DNA of 64,000 nt from Tenebrio molitor (GCF_963966145.1 NC_091052.1:8122001-8186000); one strand, 5' to 3'; numbered from the stretch's first letter, positions 24,501-37,556 are shown. Made by a program: numbers and translations. The notes: generated by a model from the letters alone, not told the origin.

Positions 24501-26860
24501 CTTAAATTTAAAACTACAACTTTTATCGTAGGTATAATGGTATTGTCAACAAATTCTCCAGACAATTTTTTAGATCTATTTTAACTAATCTTGAAAGTCT
24601 TTTCTTGTGTTTCTCACAAATCGAATATTTCTGTCGCTGTCTAAAATGTTCTAAATCTGTTTTACGTTTTATCAAGTCTGCAGAGAGAATCTCGTTGGTG
24701 AGACTCCCTTGGCAGCGAATCCATTTTTCGTGAAACATTTAGTTCCAATTATTATCCTTGATCCTAGGTGGAACTAAAACTACCCGACGTCATGCAAACC
24801 AAATATCGTTGCAATTTTCGCGGAATAATTTCCGTGTACACGTGCTTTCAAATTATTTTCCTAATTTGGCGGCGTGTTCCGATAATCCTCCGTGTTTCCC
24901 ACGAGTGCCGGTGAATAAAGGGTTAGTCCATTGTTATCCGTGCCCCATCCCTTGCAATTATCGCGATCTCGGCATGCATCGAGCCTTCTGTCGATATTTT
25001 CGGTCCTTTTGTGTCCGGTTCGTCTTCCATCAGCCGGCGAAACATAAATCAGTTAGTGCATCACTTTCGGGCTTGTGCCGTTCGTGATCCAATATCAAAT
25101 TTGCACAAGATGCCGTCAAATTTATGGAGCACTTGAGTCTTGTGCCATCTGCGTTCGTGACCTCCGCGTCTTCCGCTGATAAAAGATTAAGGCGGCGGTG
25201 GCGAACACACAACCCCCGACACTATTAATATTCAAAATCGATCCGATTGCATTTTCTCACGCGGCCTGCCCTTAAACGGCTAGATTGGATTTTTGCACGC
25301 CAATTTTCGACCGTTAAATAAATCGTTGGCGGCGATTACGGCGTCGCTGGAGTCCCAACGTCCAGCTGACAGAGGCGATTTATCGATGGGCTCCCAATCG
25401 CCGGACCAATTTGCATGCGATTAATTTCGGAGATGGCCGCCACTGGAATTCGCTACGAAGGCGGCGACTCGAAAAATCCCAAGCTCAAAATTAAGTGCTA
25501 ATCGCGAAAATCACACGTTCTTTCGTCCCCTGACAAGTAATTCCAGCCAATTTGTATTTTCGCATTTTTCCGATATTATTTTGCTTCCAAAGAAGACGTC
25601 ACGAGTCGCATCGAAGTGGCGTGCAAAAAATTTAATAACTATTTTGCACAGATTTATTAGATTGATTTCTGATTAGCTGGGATGCGGTGTTCTCGCCGCT
25701 GCTCTCTTACATCATCTAAATTAACATATTAAAACAATACGTAAATGGAATTTCGAATGTATCTAGCCAGATAAGATCTGTAACGTCCAATCAACTGATT
25801 TGTTTTGGACGTTTAAAACTTATTACTTTAATGATGATAGCATTTAGCGACGTAATTAACTCTCCTCGTGTAAATAATAGTCATGAGGAAAATTATACTC
25901 CTCACCGGAAATTAATTGTGTTATATTTGAATCTGATAGTCCATAAGGCAGAAGATAAGTGACGCAGGGGCGGCTCTAAGAATATGTACGTCCTTGACTA
26001 AGTATCTTGTAATACAAGAATAGAAAAACTTAAGCAAAATAAATACATATAAAAGATGAAGAGAAATTTTTATGGAATTTATCTTATCTTGGCAGAAAAG
26101 GCTGAGATTTAGATTTTTTGAAATAATTTTTACATTTATTTTTAGACATTTATTTTCTCATTTCTTCAATTCAATTATAAAAAAATTTGGTACTACATAT
26201 TCCAATTTAGAATAACTATTATAGAAGTATTACAGGGTCAGGTTTTTCTATGACAAACAGTTGTCATACCAATTCTACAGCAGAAAATGAAGATTATTTA
26301 CTCTGTGGGTTCGTCAGATTAAAGAAACGTGTAAAGAACAATAACACCTAATTTATTATTTACATTAAATAAGCATTAACTGCACTCTAGAAAAAATCAA
26401 AGTGTAGTCTCGCACTAACGCTTGTTTTCTATCACGAATAATTCGTTATCCCTCATTCCATCAGCATTTTAGGTCGATGCGGCCCTGTATGGAACATTCC
26501 AGGTAGGCCTCGCGGTGGACCATGACATTCGTTCTCCATCGGAACCGATGCCAACACCGTTACGGATTCAGGACACTTCTAGATGCGTCTCGATCATGCT
26601 TTGCACGTTACATTACATTAGCTCTTGTTAAGTATAAATGGGGCATAGAAAACTATCGTTTGTAGGTATAAAAAAATGAAAAACGCTTTCATGACCTCGT
26701 TTAATTTTTTTCACTAAATTAACATTCAGGCTTCCTGACTTATTTTTTTCATTTCTTACAATAGGTCTCCCCTTCTCATTTAATCACTTTTATTTGCATA
26801 TTTGGGATTTCTAGATAGAATTGTAAAACTCATTAGGGACCATTAAATATTGTTATGATT
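21515..26860. other. Largely non-coding stretch with one candidate exon end
   Basis: Most open runs are short and on both strands without recognisable motifs. The exception worth listing separately is the strong donor at 23620. The frames at 24758-25087 and 23176-23400 have some cysteines but no known spacing. A pair of sequences like TTAATTATGGCAAGTTCC recur about 160 bp apart near 23250 and 23412. At 25965 and 26486 there are weakly matching CAGGG ends (see rejected list). Confidence 0.5.
23590..23619 (+). other. Candidate exon end: short open frame before a strong donor
   Basis: An ATG at 23590 opens a frame reading MCGPIKPNQK up to a near-perfect 5' splice site, CAGAAG|GTAAGTATG, with the GT at 23620-23621. 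Upstream the same frame stays open for a few codons to a TGA, so the ATG could be a start codon or an internal methionine of an exon entered near a weak AG at 23576. A second ATG at 23585 gives another frame to the same donor. The peptide is not recognised and no downstream acceptor is assigned, so this is a weak call resting on the donor. Confidence 0.25.
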
Positions 26861-26899
26861 CTTCTTTATCTTTTTTTAAATATTCTATTAAGGTCTATG

Positions 26900-27345
26900 C
26901 ACTCCCCATTGCCTCAAAAAATATACCCAGAGTTCTTTTTTTTTAATGTTCTCTGAATTTATTTTTGCAACATTTTTTTTAAATTAAATTAATGTTTACA
27001 CAATATTTTAAATACTTTTTCTTCTTTATTTGCAAATGTTTCACATTTGTTATTTACTTATTTCTTCTTATGTTTTTCATCTAAAGAGAATCATATTTTT
27101 ACCGTACTTTCTAAAATTGTTTTGTTAAGTTTTCTCTTTTCTTATTTGCTTTTTCATCTCTTTTAATTTTTTTTGAATAGTAACTAGGTGCTACTTTAAT
27201 TACTCAATTAAGTACATTTCTTTTTTTTTTCTTCTTTTTTTTCCGTTTTATTTATCATAGTCATATATTTTTACCCCTAATATGTATTTTCTGAGGAATT
27301 TATTATTTTCAGGTATTACATATTTTCTATTTTATTATTCTTTTT
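26900..27345 (+). repeat. Diverged direct repeat, unit B (first copy)
   Basis: This T-rich segment aligns by eye with 29050-29545 in the same orientation. Shared anchors in the same order are TTATTTTTGCAACA, TTTTTCATCTC/TTC plus TTTAATTTTTTTT, AGGTGCT, and CCGTTTTATTTATCATAGTCATAT followed by ATTTTCTGAGGAATTTATT. Many small indels separate the two. It has no coding potential and looks like half of an old tandem duplication. Confidence 0.7.
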
Positions 27346-28717
27346 TCCTTTATATCATTATTTGTGCCGATATTGGGACCGCTGCACGGCCAGGAGTTCC
27401 CAAAGTGGTCCAAGATATTATCTTTTCCTCCTCTTGTTTTCCCTGATCACCCGTTTAACATATTCAGTTTGCACATATTTACTCCCTTATCTCGTCGACC
27501 GCCGGCAAAACTAGCGTGCACCGGATGAATATTAAGTCAGACAGGTGACGTGCAGGGTGCATTACTCGCGGATTGCAGTGCCACATCTCACGCTGTTTCA
27601 GAGTGACATTAAGGTTATGTCAGAAATTGAGAGCAAACGGAATCCATCGCGTCGTTCGGAAGTGCACATAAATTTAATTCCATCCGCCATAAAGATGTTC
27701 AGATATTCAGTTCCAGCAACGCGCCCATTTTTAGTCAGAAAATGATATACGTCGAGGATGACAACAGTGTTTGATAAGGTAAAAGAAACAAGTAGCGCGC
27801 AGTAGCGACGTAACTTAAGGGCTACGCGTCTCATACGTGAGGTCAAGAGGTCCTCGGGATACAAGAATATGCAAGACCGTGGATGGATAGAGGTTTTTAT
27901 TTCGACGAAATGTTTCGCTCCGGGGCGTTTGTTATCTGGGCATAGAAGAACATGGTGGTATGTAAATCGGTAAGAAAAATCTTCACTGTAATTACGAATG
28001 GAGTGCATTAACTCGCCTTCATTCATTACGGTGAATAATTATCTCAAATAAGTAGTTTGTCAGATGGGTACGGCCGCGTAGCCACGGTGAGTGGCCAACA
28101 TTGACGCTTTAATTGTAATTTATTACCTAAGTAATAATTGTCCGCGGTCATAAGTCGAAGAAATGACTCGGCCAATAACTATTTGATTGTTTGTATTTTG
28201 TAATGGGACGGATCCGGACCAGAAGTCCGGATTTATTGCGAATTCGGACGGGCCAATTAGCAATAAATTCGACCCGACCTGTTGGTATAAGGAGGATGTT
28301 TTAATAATTCAAATAAATGGCTACATGATAAATACACGTTGTCTGTATCTTGATCTGGGCTCTGTTAAGTCATTCGGTCTGATACTATCTCCGTAACAAT
28401 ATTAGACACGGAGGACTAAACAAATAGCGTCATTTGCGATAGAAATCAACCATTTAAATTTAATATCAAAATATTATTGTTGCTTGTTAGAGAGCTCTTT
28501 ACTTGAATAAATCTTCATACCAAACACCAACCATTTGAATAATTTTGTTTAGCTATTTGCCGCAAATCTCACAAAATGCGTGCACCCAATTTATTCCAAC
28601 GAGACTAAATATTTCTGGAATTGTGGCAGACCTGATGTAGATGTTCTCTCGCGAGTTCATAATAATGAAGCCTTTTTTGCCCCCAGCAGTCGAAGTTTTA
28701 ATTTCTTTTTTTCGCCG
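27346..28717. other. Sequence interrupting the duplicated unit
   Basis: These 1.37 kb separate the first B unit from the first A unit, whereas the second B and A units are only about 85 bp apart. The segment is GC-richer than the T-rich repeat beside it. It contains a 142-codon minus-strand frame (27598-28026, ATG start) that matches no family I know, and a GTGAGT donor-like site at 28085. It is either an insertion into one unit or sequence deleted from the other. No terminal repeats were seen. Confidence 0.4.
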
Positions 28718-28940
28718 TTCTGCGTCAAGATGCAGAAAAGTTTCAGACGAAAAAATTGTGACAATCAATTATTTAACGTACGGTAATGTAGCGTTAAATT
28801 GTTAGCGACCAAAAACTGAAGTTTGAGGTGAAGTGGACTGTAATGCGGGAGTTGATTTGTTAAGTTTGTTAAGTTATATCAGGTGAGGTAAGTTTTACAT
28901 CCACAGGGAAAATAGCAGCTTTCGGATGGAAAATCAAGGA
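28718..28940 (+). repeat. Diverged direct repeat, unit A (first copy)
   Basis: Matches 29630-29865 in the same orientation, with anchors GCGTCAA.ATG.AGAA, CAATTATTTAAC, CACGGTAATGTA or its variant, GTTAAATTGT, ACTGAA.TTT, and AAGTTTTACA.CCAC followed by GGAAAAT and a TTCGG/TTCCGG-TTGG block. The order and spacing are kept with moderate divergence. No open frame is conserved between the copies, so this is not a duplicated coding exon. Confidence 0.75.
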
Positions 28941-29049
28941 ATAATTATTATTCGGTAGTTGTATGTAATGTTATTATTTTTTATCATGATTTATATTTTA
29001 TCACACTTCAAACGCTGCCATTCTTGTTTCTTTTTTAAGTCTCTTCCCA

Positions 29050-29545
29050 CCGCCAAAAAAAAACCAAAAAGTTAATTTAATTTTTTAACATATTCTCTAG
29101 AATTATTTTTGCAACAATTTTTTATTAAAGTAATTTTTACATAATAACATTAACATTCTCACTCTTTACACACTTTTTTTCTTTGTTATCATTGTATCTT
29201 TCCTATTTCAGTTATTGTTTATTTATACATAATACATTTCTTTCTTGTTTGTTTCTCTTTATGTTAGTTATTCTTCTAAAATTATAATTTTACCATTTAT
29301 CTCTTTCTATTCTTTTAATATTCTATTTCTCTTTGCTTTTTTCATCTTCTTTAATTTTTTTTATTAAAATGGTAGCTCAGGTGCTCAAGTACATATATGT
29401 GTGTATTTTTTGTTTAAATTTAATTTTTCTTTACTATTTAATTCTTTTACTCAGTTGCATTTCTCTTTTCTCCGTTTCATTTATCATAGTCACATATTTT
29501 TACTCACATAATATTTTCTGAAGAATTTATTGTTTTACGATACAT
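29050..29545 (+). repeat. Diverged direct repeat, unit B (second copy)
   Basis: Partner of 26900-27345. It directly follows the first A unit and precedes the second A unit, giving the order B, spacer, A, B, A across 3 kb. It is T-rich with runs of TTCTTT and TTTTAATTTTTTTT. The open run at 29333-29521 is a composition effect. Confidence 0.7.
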
Positions 29546-29629
29546 ATTATTTGATTTATTATTTATTTAAAAAAATCCTATGTATCCACTATGTTCATAA
29601 TATTCTTTCATACTGTTAGTGGAATTTGC

Positions 29630-29865
29630 GTCAAAATGTAGAAGGGTTTCAGGGAGTTAATTCCGGAGGGTTCGACAGTCAATTATTTAACAGGCACGGT
29701 AATGTAATGTTAAATTGTGGACGACCAAAACTGAAATTTCAGGTGAAATTTCCACTGAACAGTAATGAATCCACGTGGGAGTAGATTTGTTGTTAGGAAG
29801 TCCTACAGGGTGGGGCAAGTTTTACACCCACCGGAAAATATCAACTTCCGGTTGGAAACTAAACA
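29630..29865 (+). repeat. Diverged direct repeat, unit A (second copy)
   Basis: Partner of 28718-28940. It contains CCTACAGGGTGGGGCAAG, where the first copy has a TCAGGTGAGGTAAG-like version, so the GTAAGT donor-like string of the first copy is not conserved here. It ends before a stop-rich AT region. Confidence 0.75.
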
Positions 29866-30102
29866 AAACCGCCTCAAGGAAGAATCATTTTTGTGGTTTC
29901 ATAATTCGACCATTTCGTGTGTTCCTCATTTATTTTTGACCCGAAATTTATTAATTCATTTCTGTATTTTATAAGTAAATTTGTTGTTTGAATTTGTTCT
30001 TCATTTTTTTTTCGGCAGAATCTAGAAATAGAAAAAACTATTTCTCACAAAAACTCTTCAGAATTAAAGATATCTTTTTGTTAAATGCTCTTCAATGCGC
30101 GG

Positions 30103-30179
30103 ATGGCTATTACTTGTGAGGTGATTTTGTCACGAGTTGAAGGGGCGTGGCGTAATTCATCCCAGCGAGTAATAGCCAT
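30103..30179. repeat. Short inverted repeat able to form a hairpin
   Basis: The 12-base arms ATGGCTATTACT (30103-30114) and AGTAATAGCCAT (30168-30179) are exact reverse complements, with a 53-nt loop that contains GGGGCGTGGC. The next base pair inward is mismatched and the loop pairs poorly, so it does not look like a microRNA precursor. A protein-binding or cruciform site is possible. Confidence 0.5.
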
Positions 30180-33100
30180 TATTCGCGAGTAGAATATGTA
30201 CTATACTTTTTCTTTTTTTGAAATTATTATTCAACGGGCCGTGAGTGATGACCCTGTTAACTAATGAAAAACGCTTTAATAATTACAGCATTATACAACG
30301 GGAGTAGAAAACATATTATTTGGGCAAGATTTCGGATACAAATAAATTGTCTTGTTATTCAACTTTATTTATTAATGTTTTTTCAAAAGATATTTTCTTA
30401 CATGCCCAGACATCTAACATTGAACTTTCAAATGGCCCTCGTGAGTTATCAAATCAAAAGAATTATTATCGGATTAACTATGTAAAATAGTAATTTATTA
30501 ATGATTCGAATGTGATTTGTTGCTACTGTTTTGAAGCAGAGTAGTAGAGAAGACTTTTTGTGAATTTTTTTTAAATTGATCTTTAAAGGTTGTTTCGTGG
30601 TCATGATCTAAAATTAAAATTTTTGCAGGAGAGCAACAGTCAATTTATTTGCTAAGATTTATGTGATGCAGCAATAAAATGTCCTTTCTGGCGTGCAGAA
30701 GAAATGAGTCGAAGTTGCATTTTATGACGTGGGCTTTGGTGCAGAAGGAGCAGATTTGTCTTGGTGGAGGAATTTCCGTCGGGGTCATATTCCCAGTTTG
30801 TCGAGAGGACATATTTACTTTGGCAAGAGGCGGTTGTTACAAGCAACGTTTCGTTTGGCTGCTAAACGTGTCGTTTATTCCGTTTTGGTATTTAAATTTA
30901 TTCAATCGAATAAATCAGTCGATTTCGCGTGTAAAAGCTCGAATTTCCCCGTGCAATTCTCAAGATTCGATTCCTCCTATTTGAATATAATGTTTGTGAA
31001 ACATCAATTTGTCATGAAGTGTGCGTCGGGAAGTTTTTCCTCCTCCCCTTAATTAACAACGAAGCTCACGTTGAATTATGAGCGTCATGTAAGCCATTAA
31101 AGAGTCAACTTTTCAACAAAATAACGACCAAAACGTTCTCCCTCCTATCGCGTCATACTCGGATGCACTTCGGAAAGAGGATGCAGCAAGCTTTTGCACC
31201 CCCTCGTGCTTCGATCGGTGTTGACGACTCCTGGAAAACTCCACCAAGACAAACACGATAATTATTTACATGTGTGGCTGCGAAAAGTGCCTCGAGAGTG
31301 ACGTATCAAAAAGTGATTATACTTATTTCGTTGGAGAGAAGTTAATACGGAGAGAAACTCCGAGCACACGTGTTCTGAATAAATGGGAAAGATCACGTTC
31401 TTATTTAACGATCGGATCACCCCCAAGATCCCGTTGCTTCAGAACTCGCATCTTACTAACTTTACAAATTGTGTTTTCTTGTTTCGCCACTCGAATTTTC
31501 CGATTCAATCAGGACGCTACTTCAGTGTCGTCGTAAGCGTCCACAACTTACTTAAGACGGAGAAAGAAATGGGATCGTTAGTATTGGGAGATCCGGGGGG
31601 CACCAGATGCTGCACAGGGATCAAGTCCGACAAACAACTGTTAAATGACTGACCCTAAACTATCGCTAAATTGACACGACACCTACAAAAGATCACAACT
31701 CTTCTGATTCATCAAAAATTACTCGACTGGTGTCACAAAACAGAATCAATACTGTTTTTAAAGTTGGTGGTTGTAAAATACATATGTAATTAGCATACGA
31801 ATGAGACAGGATAATGGGGGTTTTGCAGCGTACATGCAAAACCAGCTGCAACCCTTTACCATCAGATAGGAGTTACCTCGGTCCAGTTGTTTCATGCTTT
31901 GTCCCTTCTAATCAGAAGCGCTTGCAAGATTTTTGGCGGGGCTCCGGTAAAAGCAAAAATGTATTTTCGAGGAAGCCTTAATTACGCTCCTGCTTCTAAT
32001 GCTCCGTTTAGATAAAAAATAGAGTTGTGGAGAAAAATAGAACTGGTGGCAGATGTCCGCCCCGTCGTTAACAGCTTCGGGATTCACCTTTGATTACCGA
32101 AAAGAAATTACTAGTGGAAGACGTGGAAAAATGCCTTAATTTATCGTACGCCAACTTAATATAGCTATTAACATTCAGAAATCGAGAGATGTTGCACCGA
32201 ACTCTTGCCTTTTATTACCACTGGCTCGGCTCACGCTCCACATGGAGCATCAGCAAACGAAATCGTGAGAGGCCACTTAAGTCCGTCCTTTTATTAAATA
32301 AGTTTAAAATGTGATGTTCGTAATTTCGTTAGGGCACCCCGATGCGGGCCACGTGACGCGATTGTGTTTTTTTTTTGTGGTGGTTCTTCTTGAGTCCAAG
32401 GTTGCTTTTGTAATCTGCATCAGCTGAAAGATTTATTCGTTCAATCTGTACGTGACATATTCGGCTGGTCGCAGAGAGATGAGCAGAGAGCACAAGCACA
32501 ATCTAAAATTGTTACGCTACGGCTCGGTCTAATGTCTTGTTAGTTACCGCTATGTTATTAGGTTTTTTATTGGACGGACGCATTTCAATTTAGCATAGCG
32601 ATTACGGCGCACAATGTGGACAATGCGGAGGCAATCGGGCCCAGGATAAAATCTATAGTCGACGTTTAAGTAATGAGGAATAATCACAAATACCGAACGA
32701 GTCGACAGGAAACTCGATAGTCATCCGCGCCATTTCTCACCGGACGACAAGCCAGAGATTGTCGACGGACCAACAATTCTTGGCCTGGAAGTTGGGAAAC
32801 AATTTCGCAATGAGCTTTCCGTCATCGGTTTTCGCATGATTGTTCAGTTTGTTCAGCTTTTCGATACAAAGAACTTGTCCAAGTATGTACACTATTTTAT
32901 CCAACGAAGCAATGGACCAAGAGAGAATAAAAGAAGATCAAATCAACTAATGAAATATCATTTTTAATTTTATAGCTTACCATTAGATAGTTAACGAAAA
33001 TTAAAAAATGTTGATCATGCTTTGCTAATAAAATAATAACAATTTCAGAAAGTTATAAGCTACAGATCTGGTGTCTTTAACAATTTTTTTCTGATATCCA

Positions 33101-36100
33101 ATACACCATACATACTTATTATGAAATTTAAAAAAAAATTACTAGTTTTCCAAAATTCTGTTTTTGAAATTTCCAAGAACTGGAAAATCTTGTACATTTC
33201 AATTTTTACTGAGCATTGCATTTGTCTTGGTTTGATGCTAATGACTGGATCAAGCTGGATCTAGAAACTCAATTTCCACATCTTTCGTTGAGAACAAACA
33301 TTTCATCTACCAAGAGTTGGAATCAAAACAAAAAACCAGTCATCCATTCCGATGTCGCATCTTCTTTGACGATGTGCAATTGTTTCTTTGAGGTGTAAAT
33401 CCTTTGATCAGTACTTTTTCTGTTAATAACCGAAGATAATTGTGAAATTTTTCAGTCTCTATGATGGTGATTCCTCCATGATTTTTTTTAGCAAAGTCTC
33501 TCTTCATCCAACTGGGTATTCACTCACAAAGAAAACACCTATTGGAAAAGTTTTTACTGTGACCAAAAGAATTGAAGAATTGCTGATGAGGACTTTAGAT
33601 ACAACATTTTATTGTGAAGCTCTTGACTGTGCTAACACCGTTTGAAACACCTTTACCGCGAGCAGCGACATAACATGTCACTCTACTTCAGTACGCTTGA
33701 AATCTTCTTAGAGTTGCCGAATTTCCAAAGTTTTTTCAGTTCTTGTAATTTTAGTAGTCTGGCAATAATTCTACTGTTAAGTAACTAAGAAATTCCGTCT
33801 GAATTTTATCTACAAGAATTGTATCGTGTTTCGAGCAATCCGAGATGAAACAAAATGTCTTTGTTTTTGTTAGCCATTTTCTTTGTGGTGCGTAACAAAT
33901 GAATGAATGGTTGCGAATGTATTGTTTCAATGAAATGAATGTTCCGTATCCCGCAGGATGGACGAATTTATTAGAGTTCCACTTGGATGAAATGAAGAAC
34001 TTCTTTTCAAGATGGTCAACTGACTTAAAACCTCATCTACCATTTTTTGTTTTTGTTTTGCATGTACATATTATGAAAAAATAGAGATTGTCTGAAACAC
34101 ACTGGGTCACGTTTTTTAGAAGTTCTTCTTCAACTCTTGTCAGTGAGGATGCTTGAAATAGTTTATACATATTAGGATATGATTGAGAATCAGTTAAAAA
34201 CTAGTACTGCCCAAGAGGGTTACACCTCTTGGAAGCTCACCAAGTGAGATGAAAATGACCTGAAGAAGTACTTGAATGAAAAAAAAGAAAGAAAAAGAAT
34301 CAGGCTGAAAAGGCCAAAAGCCTCAGAAACCTCAGCAGTCCCAAAGGAAAGGAAAAGTGCAGTCCCTAAATATGCTTTCATGTGCCCACATATGCTATTA
34401 AGAAAAATTTGTATGATTTCCATTTAGAGTTTATTAAACATAGAAAATAAATTTAAAGTTTTTGAAAATTTTGCAATTTTGAAAATGTGATAGGTACGTA
34501 TGAGTAGGTATGTTGTGCGAATTCGACCAGTGTTATTTTCACCCCCTAATGAACGACTTCTAATTTAAAAAAAATATAATCAAATTCTTACACGTATGTA
34601 ATTGGTTAATCACTGAGAACATATGTATTTTGTTTTTGTAATTTTTCGGTATTAAATAAAACTGTAAATTAAAAAATAATCATTTTGGACGAAATTTTCA
34701 GAATCTGATTTTAACTAAACTCGCGACAATAAATTTTTACTGTGTGACCTACTTGCTGAGAACGTTCGAGAAGATAACTTTTTTCTGAACAAAATTAGAA
34801 AAGTAAATAGTGTTCTGAACTGTACGTCACAATTCATTTCATTTTCTTACATTTCTGTTTAGATTTCTCATTTTACTGAGCAAATTCGTTTTGAAATATG
34901 TATATTGTTTTGACGCGGAATAGAATCGCGTATCTTGCACATACATTTGGCGTATCACATCTCTTCCGTTCTGCGAATGATGTCATTTCCCTTGCAACGA
35001 TCCAACACTACAAGATAATGCTTCTTCGTGACAATATCGCAAACAGGCAAATAAGCAAATGTGCAATGTAGACGCACTGTATGGAGCACTTTTCGATGTT
35101 TTGGCATAAAGTGAATGATGCCTGTGAACTTTCCGATAGAAATGGCTTGTTGTTGATAGACCAATCGTCCAGCGACGCATCATCCATGAGGGATGCACAT
35201 TCGACGGAATGCACATTTGCTTGACTGCATTGTAAAGAAACGTAACATGTGGGGTAGGTTTATGCAGCACTAAACAAGCACGCTTGAAGTGGTTGCGAGT
35301 CGAATTGGCAAAGTAATTCCGATGTTTTGAGAGAGGGACTTGTGTCTTTATCAATTATTGAAAGATAAAGAGCGGCCGGGAGATCCGTTTATTAATTCAC
35401 ATTAATTTTACGACGATGATGACTGTCGTTCGCTCGTAATGTTGTCCTTTCGTGACGGAGTCGATTTCACCAGGAACTAAAACATTATCTCTTTGAAATC
35501 GCCGGCAAAGTGAAGCACCATCGGCGGTGTCTTCATGTTTATCAACAATTAGATACTGAAATTTCGTTTTTAATTTTTATCGTCGGCACGACTCGGAAAC
35601 ACTGATTTCTACTCCAGTTCTCAATTAAAAATTAGTTTAAGTTGGAATTATTCATAGTTTCCATCGACGTGCGCTCATTTTGCCCATTCTGCACCACTTA
35701 TCGATCGTCTCCACAATCGCGTCACGTGACATTAAAAAATATATCAGTCCACGGCGCACATTAACAGGTATTTGCCGTGTTAAAAATGATTTTATGTACA
35801 TACAATAACGCCCGTAGTGATGTAAACATGCGATACCGTAAAGTGCGAACAAGGACATTCAAATAAATTACCACTTTCGAGTTATAAATTAGTGACCGGA
35901 TTGCGACCGCTTTTATATGTCATAAATAATCCCGTCCACATGTCATTCTTGCCTCAGCGCCATCTGGTACTCAATCGCCGACATATCCACTTAACGCCGG
36001 CCCTGACCATTTATAGCTCGCCCTCGCTAAAATTAGACCAAACAGCGTTTTTCACCACGAGATTTGTTTATTGACTGTAAATCTTACGAAAACAACTGGT

Positions 36101-36164
36101 TTACGAGGTGTTTGTGGCGTTATCCTGAGGATCATCTGTCCTGTGAGTCCTTGGCTGGCGTCAA
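30180..36164. other. Non-coding stretch, no supportable gene
   Basis: Several open runs of 60 to 123 codons occur on both strands (30679-31052, 31270-31652, 34983-35354), all overlapping other frames and none with a domain I can name. The region 33200-34430 looks like decayed sequence and includes a purine-rich run at 34270-34300, but no transposase motif is visible. Confidence 0.5.
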
Positions 36165-36236
36165 GGTCCCATGGTGTAATGGTTAGCACTCTGGACTCTG
36201 AATCCAGCGATCCGAGTTCAAATCTCGGTGGGACCT
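36165..36236 (+). tRNA. tRNA-Gln (anticodon CTG)
   Basis: A complete 72-nt cloverleaf. The acceptor arm GGTCCCA (36165-36171) pairs with TGGGACC (36229-36235), with discriminator T at 36236. The D arm contains the A-box sequence GTGTAATGGTTAGC. The anticodon loop CTCTGAA has CTG at 36198-36200. The T arm carries GAGTTCAAATCTC, a good B box. No intron is present. A run of ten T (36242-36251) follows and serves as the RNA polymerase III terminator. All expected invariant bases are present, so the gene should be functional and decode CAG. Confidence 0.97.
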
Positions 36237-36241
36237 GAAGA

Positions 36242-36251
36242 TTTTTTTTTT
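36242..36251 (+). terminator. RNA polymerase III terminator of tRNA-Gln
   Basis: A run of ten T starts six bases after the tRNA 3' end. Four or more T are enough in animals. Confidence 0.85.
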
Positions 36252-37476
36252 GTTTGTTTAACAGTTTTCAGGAATTATTGTTCGTGTGGAGAATTTAATT
36301 ACATAATTGCAGCGTTATCAGCGCACATAAAAAATAATTGTTTTGACGTGTCGTCCGGGGGTTAGTTTATGACCGCCGTGATAGCAATCACCTGGAACAG
36401 GTATTTAGGGCGGGCGGAAAAATAAAAAAGTGAATATGTACATATATGTTTTTAATGTTGGTGGAATACCACCCCTAATAGAAAGATTAAACGGTGGGGG
36501 AGGTATGTATTAAACATTTTTGTAAATTTTTTTCGTTGGTCTTTTTTTTTTCTTCGTAGTGCTTGGTGGCTGCGTACAGGGCCGGCGCTGTTGACAATAA
36601 ACAAAAGTATTTCCAGCGATAACGTGGACGTATTTGGGCCGTTTAAAAGCCCGTTCGTGGAAGTCATTATGCGTGAAATGGGCATAATAGGGGGCCTAAT
36701 CATAATCCTATCGCACCCCCGACCCAGCAGATAATAATTATCTGCCCCGTCGGCGGTTCCATCGGGCCAAGAGGGTGGAAACGACGGTGTAGAATGTGGA
36801 TATGGACGTCGAACGAGTTGGGGGATTGTGCGTTGTCGACTTCGCGTGTGACAATTCGCGTTTTCCACTGAAAGTTTCAGTGTAGACATACGTGTGCGTG
36901 AGTGCGTGATCATCACGTTATCCGTCACGTGGCTCGTAGACGCAAGTCTCCTGCCGAACACATGCCCCTCATTTCTAATTACTTAAACTAACACCAATAG
37001 AAGGCACGAAACAAACAAACGATAAAGCTAATGAAGGGCTCCGTTGACGCCCGTCAATTTAGACCGTTTTTGTTTGGCTGTCGACGCGAAATTTAGACGG
37101 CGTCTGTCATGGCCGTTAGTGGGTCTTTCAGTTCGCTTTCGTGCCACGAAATTCGCCTTTCAAAAGAAGCTAATTTTCATTAGACAATTGCGTCCATCAA
37201 AACACGACGGAATTAGGGCCTCTTCATGTTATTTCCGTATCAATAAAACATAAACGGGCAATTTTCGCTCGAAATTATCTGCTGGTTATAGCTTACTCGG
37301 GTTTTATTATGGCCGCCTTATTGGGGGTTACGGGTCTAATCAAGACCTAGGTATTATTTCCGACGAGTCGATACATATTTATCGTAATTGGTTCAGTTAT
37401 TGTTTTTTCTGTTACGTGGGTTTAAAAATATCAAATAGAAAAATTATAACAGTATTATTTCATACAGAAAAAAAAT

Positions 37477-37482
37477 AAAAAA
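37477..37482 (-). terminator. RNA polymerase III terminator of tRNA-Asp
   Basis: Six T on the transcribed strand begin three bases beyond the tRNA 3' end, with a second T-run (TTTTTTTT) just after. Confidence 0.8.
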
Positions 37483-37484
37483 TT

Positions 37485-37556
37485 CTCCCCGGCGGGGAAT
37501 CGAACCCCGGTCTCCCGCGTGACAGGCGGGGATACTGACCACTATACTACCGAGGA
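37485..37556 (-). tRNA. tRNA-Asp (anticodon GTC)
   Basis: Read on the minus strand, the acceptor TCCTCGG (37556 down to 37550) pairs with CCGGGGA (37492 down to 37486), a G-U pair included, with discriminator G at 37485. The A box TAGTATAGTGG is intact, the anticodon loop is CTGTCAC with GTC at 37523 to 37521, and the B box is GGTTCGATTCC. The gene is 72 nt with no intron. It lies about 1.25 kb from tRNA-Gln, which is on the other strand. A T6 run follows at 37482 to 37477. It should be functional. Confidence 0.97.

Noticed and set aside
25965..26486. Possible hAT-type ends: CAGGGGCGG on the left and GCGGCCCTG on the right
   Set aside because: The inner bases of the two ends do not match well, and the 8 bases outside them (AAGTGACG and TATGGAAC) are not a target duplication.
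27598..28026. 142-codon minus-strand open frame with ATG
   Set aside because: No recognisable domain, no splice or promoter context, and the opposite strand is also partly open. It is the sort of length expected by chance in a GC-richer patch, so it is only mentioned with the surrounding stretch.
35995..36587. CCGGCCCTG at 35998 and CAGGGCCGG at 36577 as ends of one transposon
   Set aside because: They face outward and not inward, so they cannot be the two ends of a single element covering the interval.
36452..36961. 169-codon minus-strand frame
   Set aside because: It begins at a GTG and not at ATG, is rich in residues typical of non-coding translation, and has no domain. Its length follows from local GC content.
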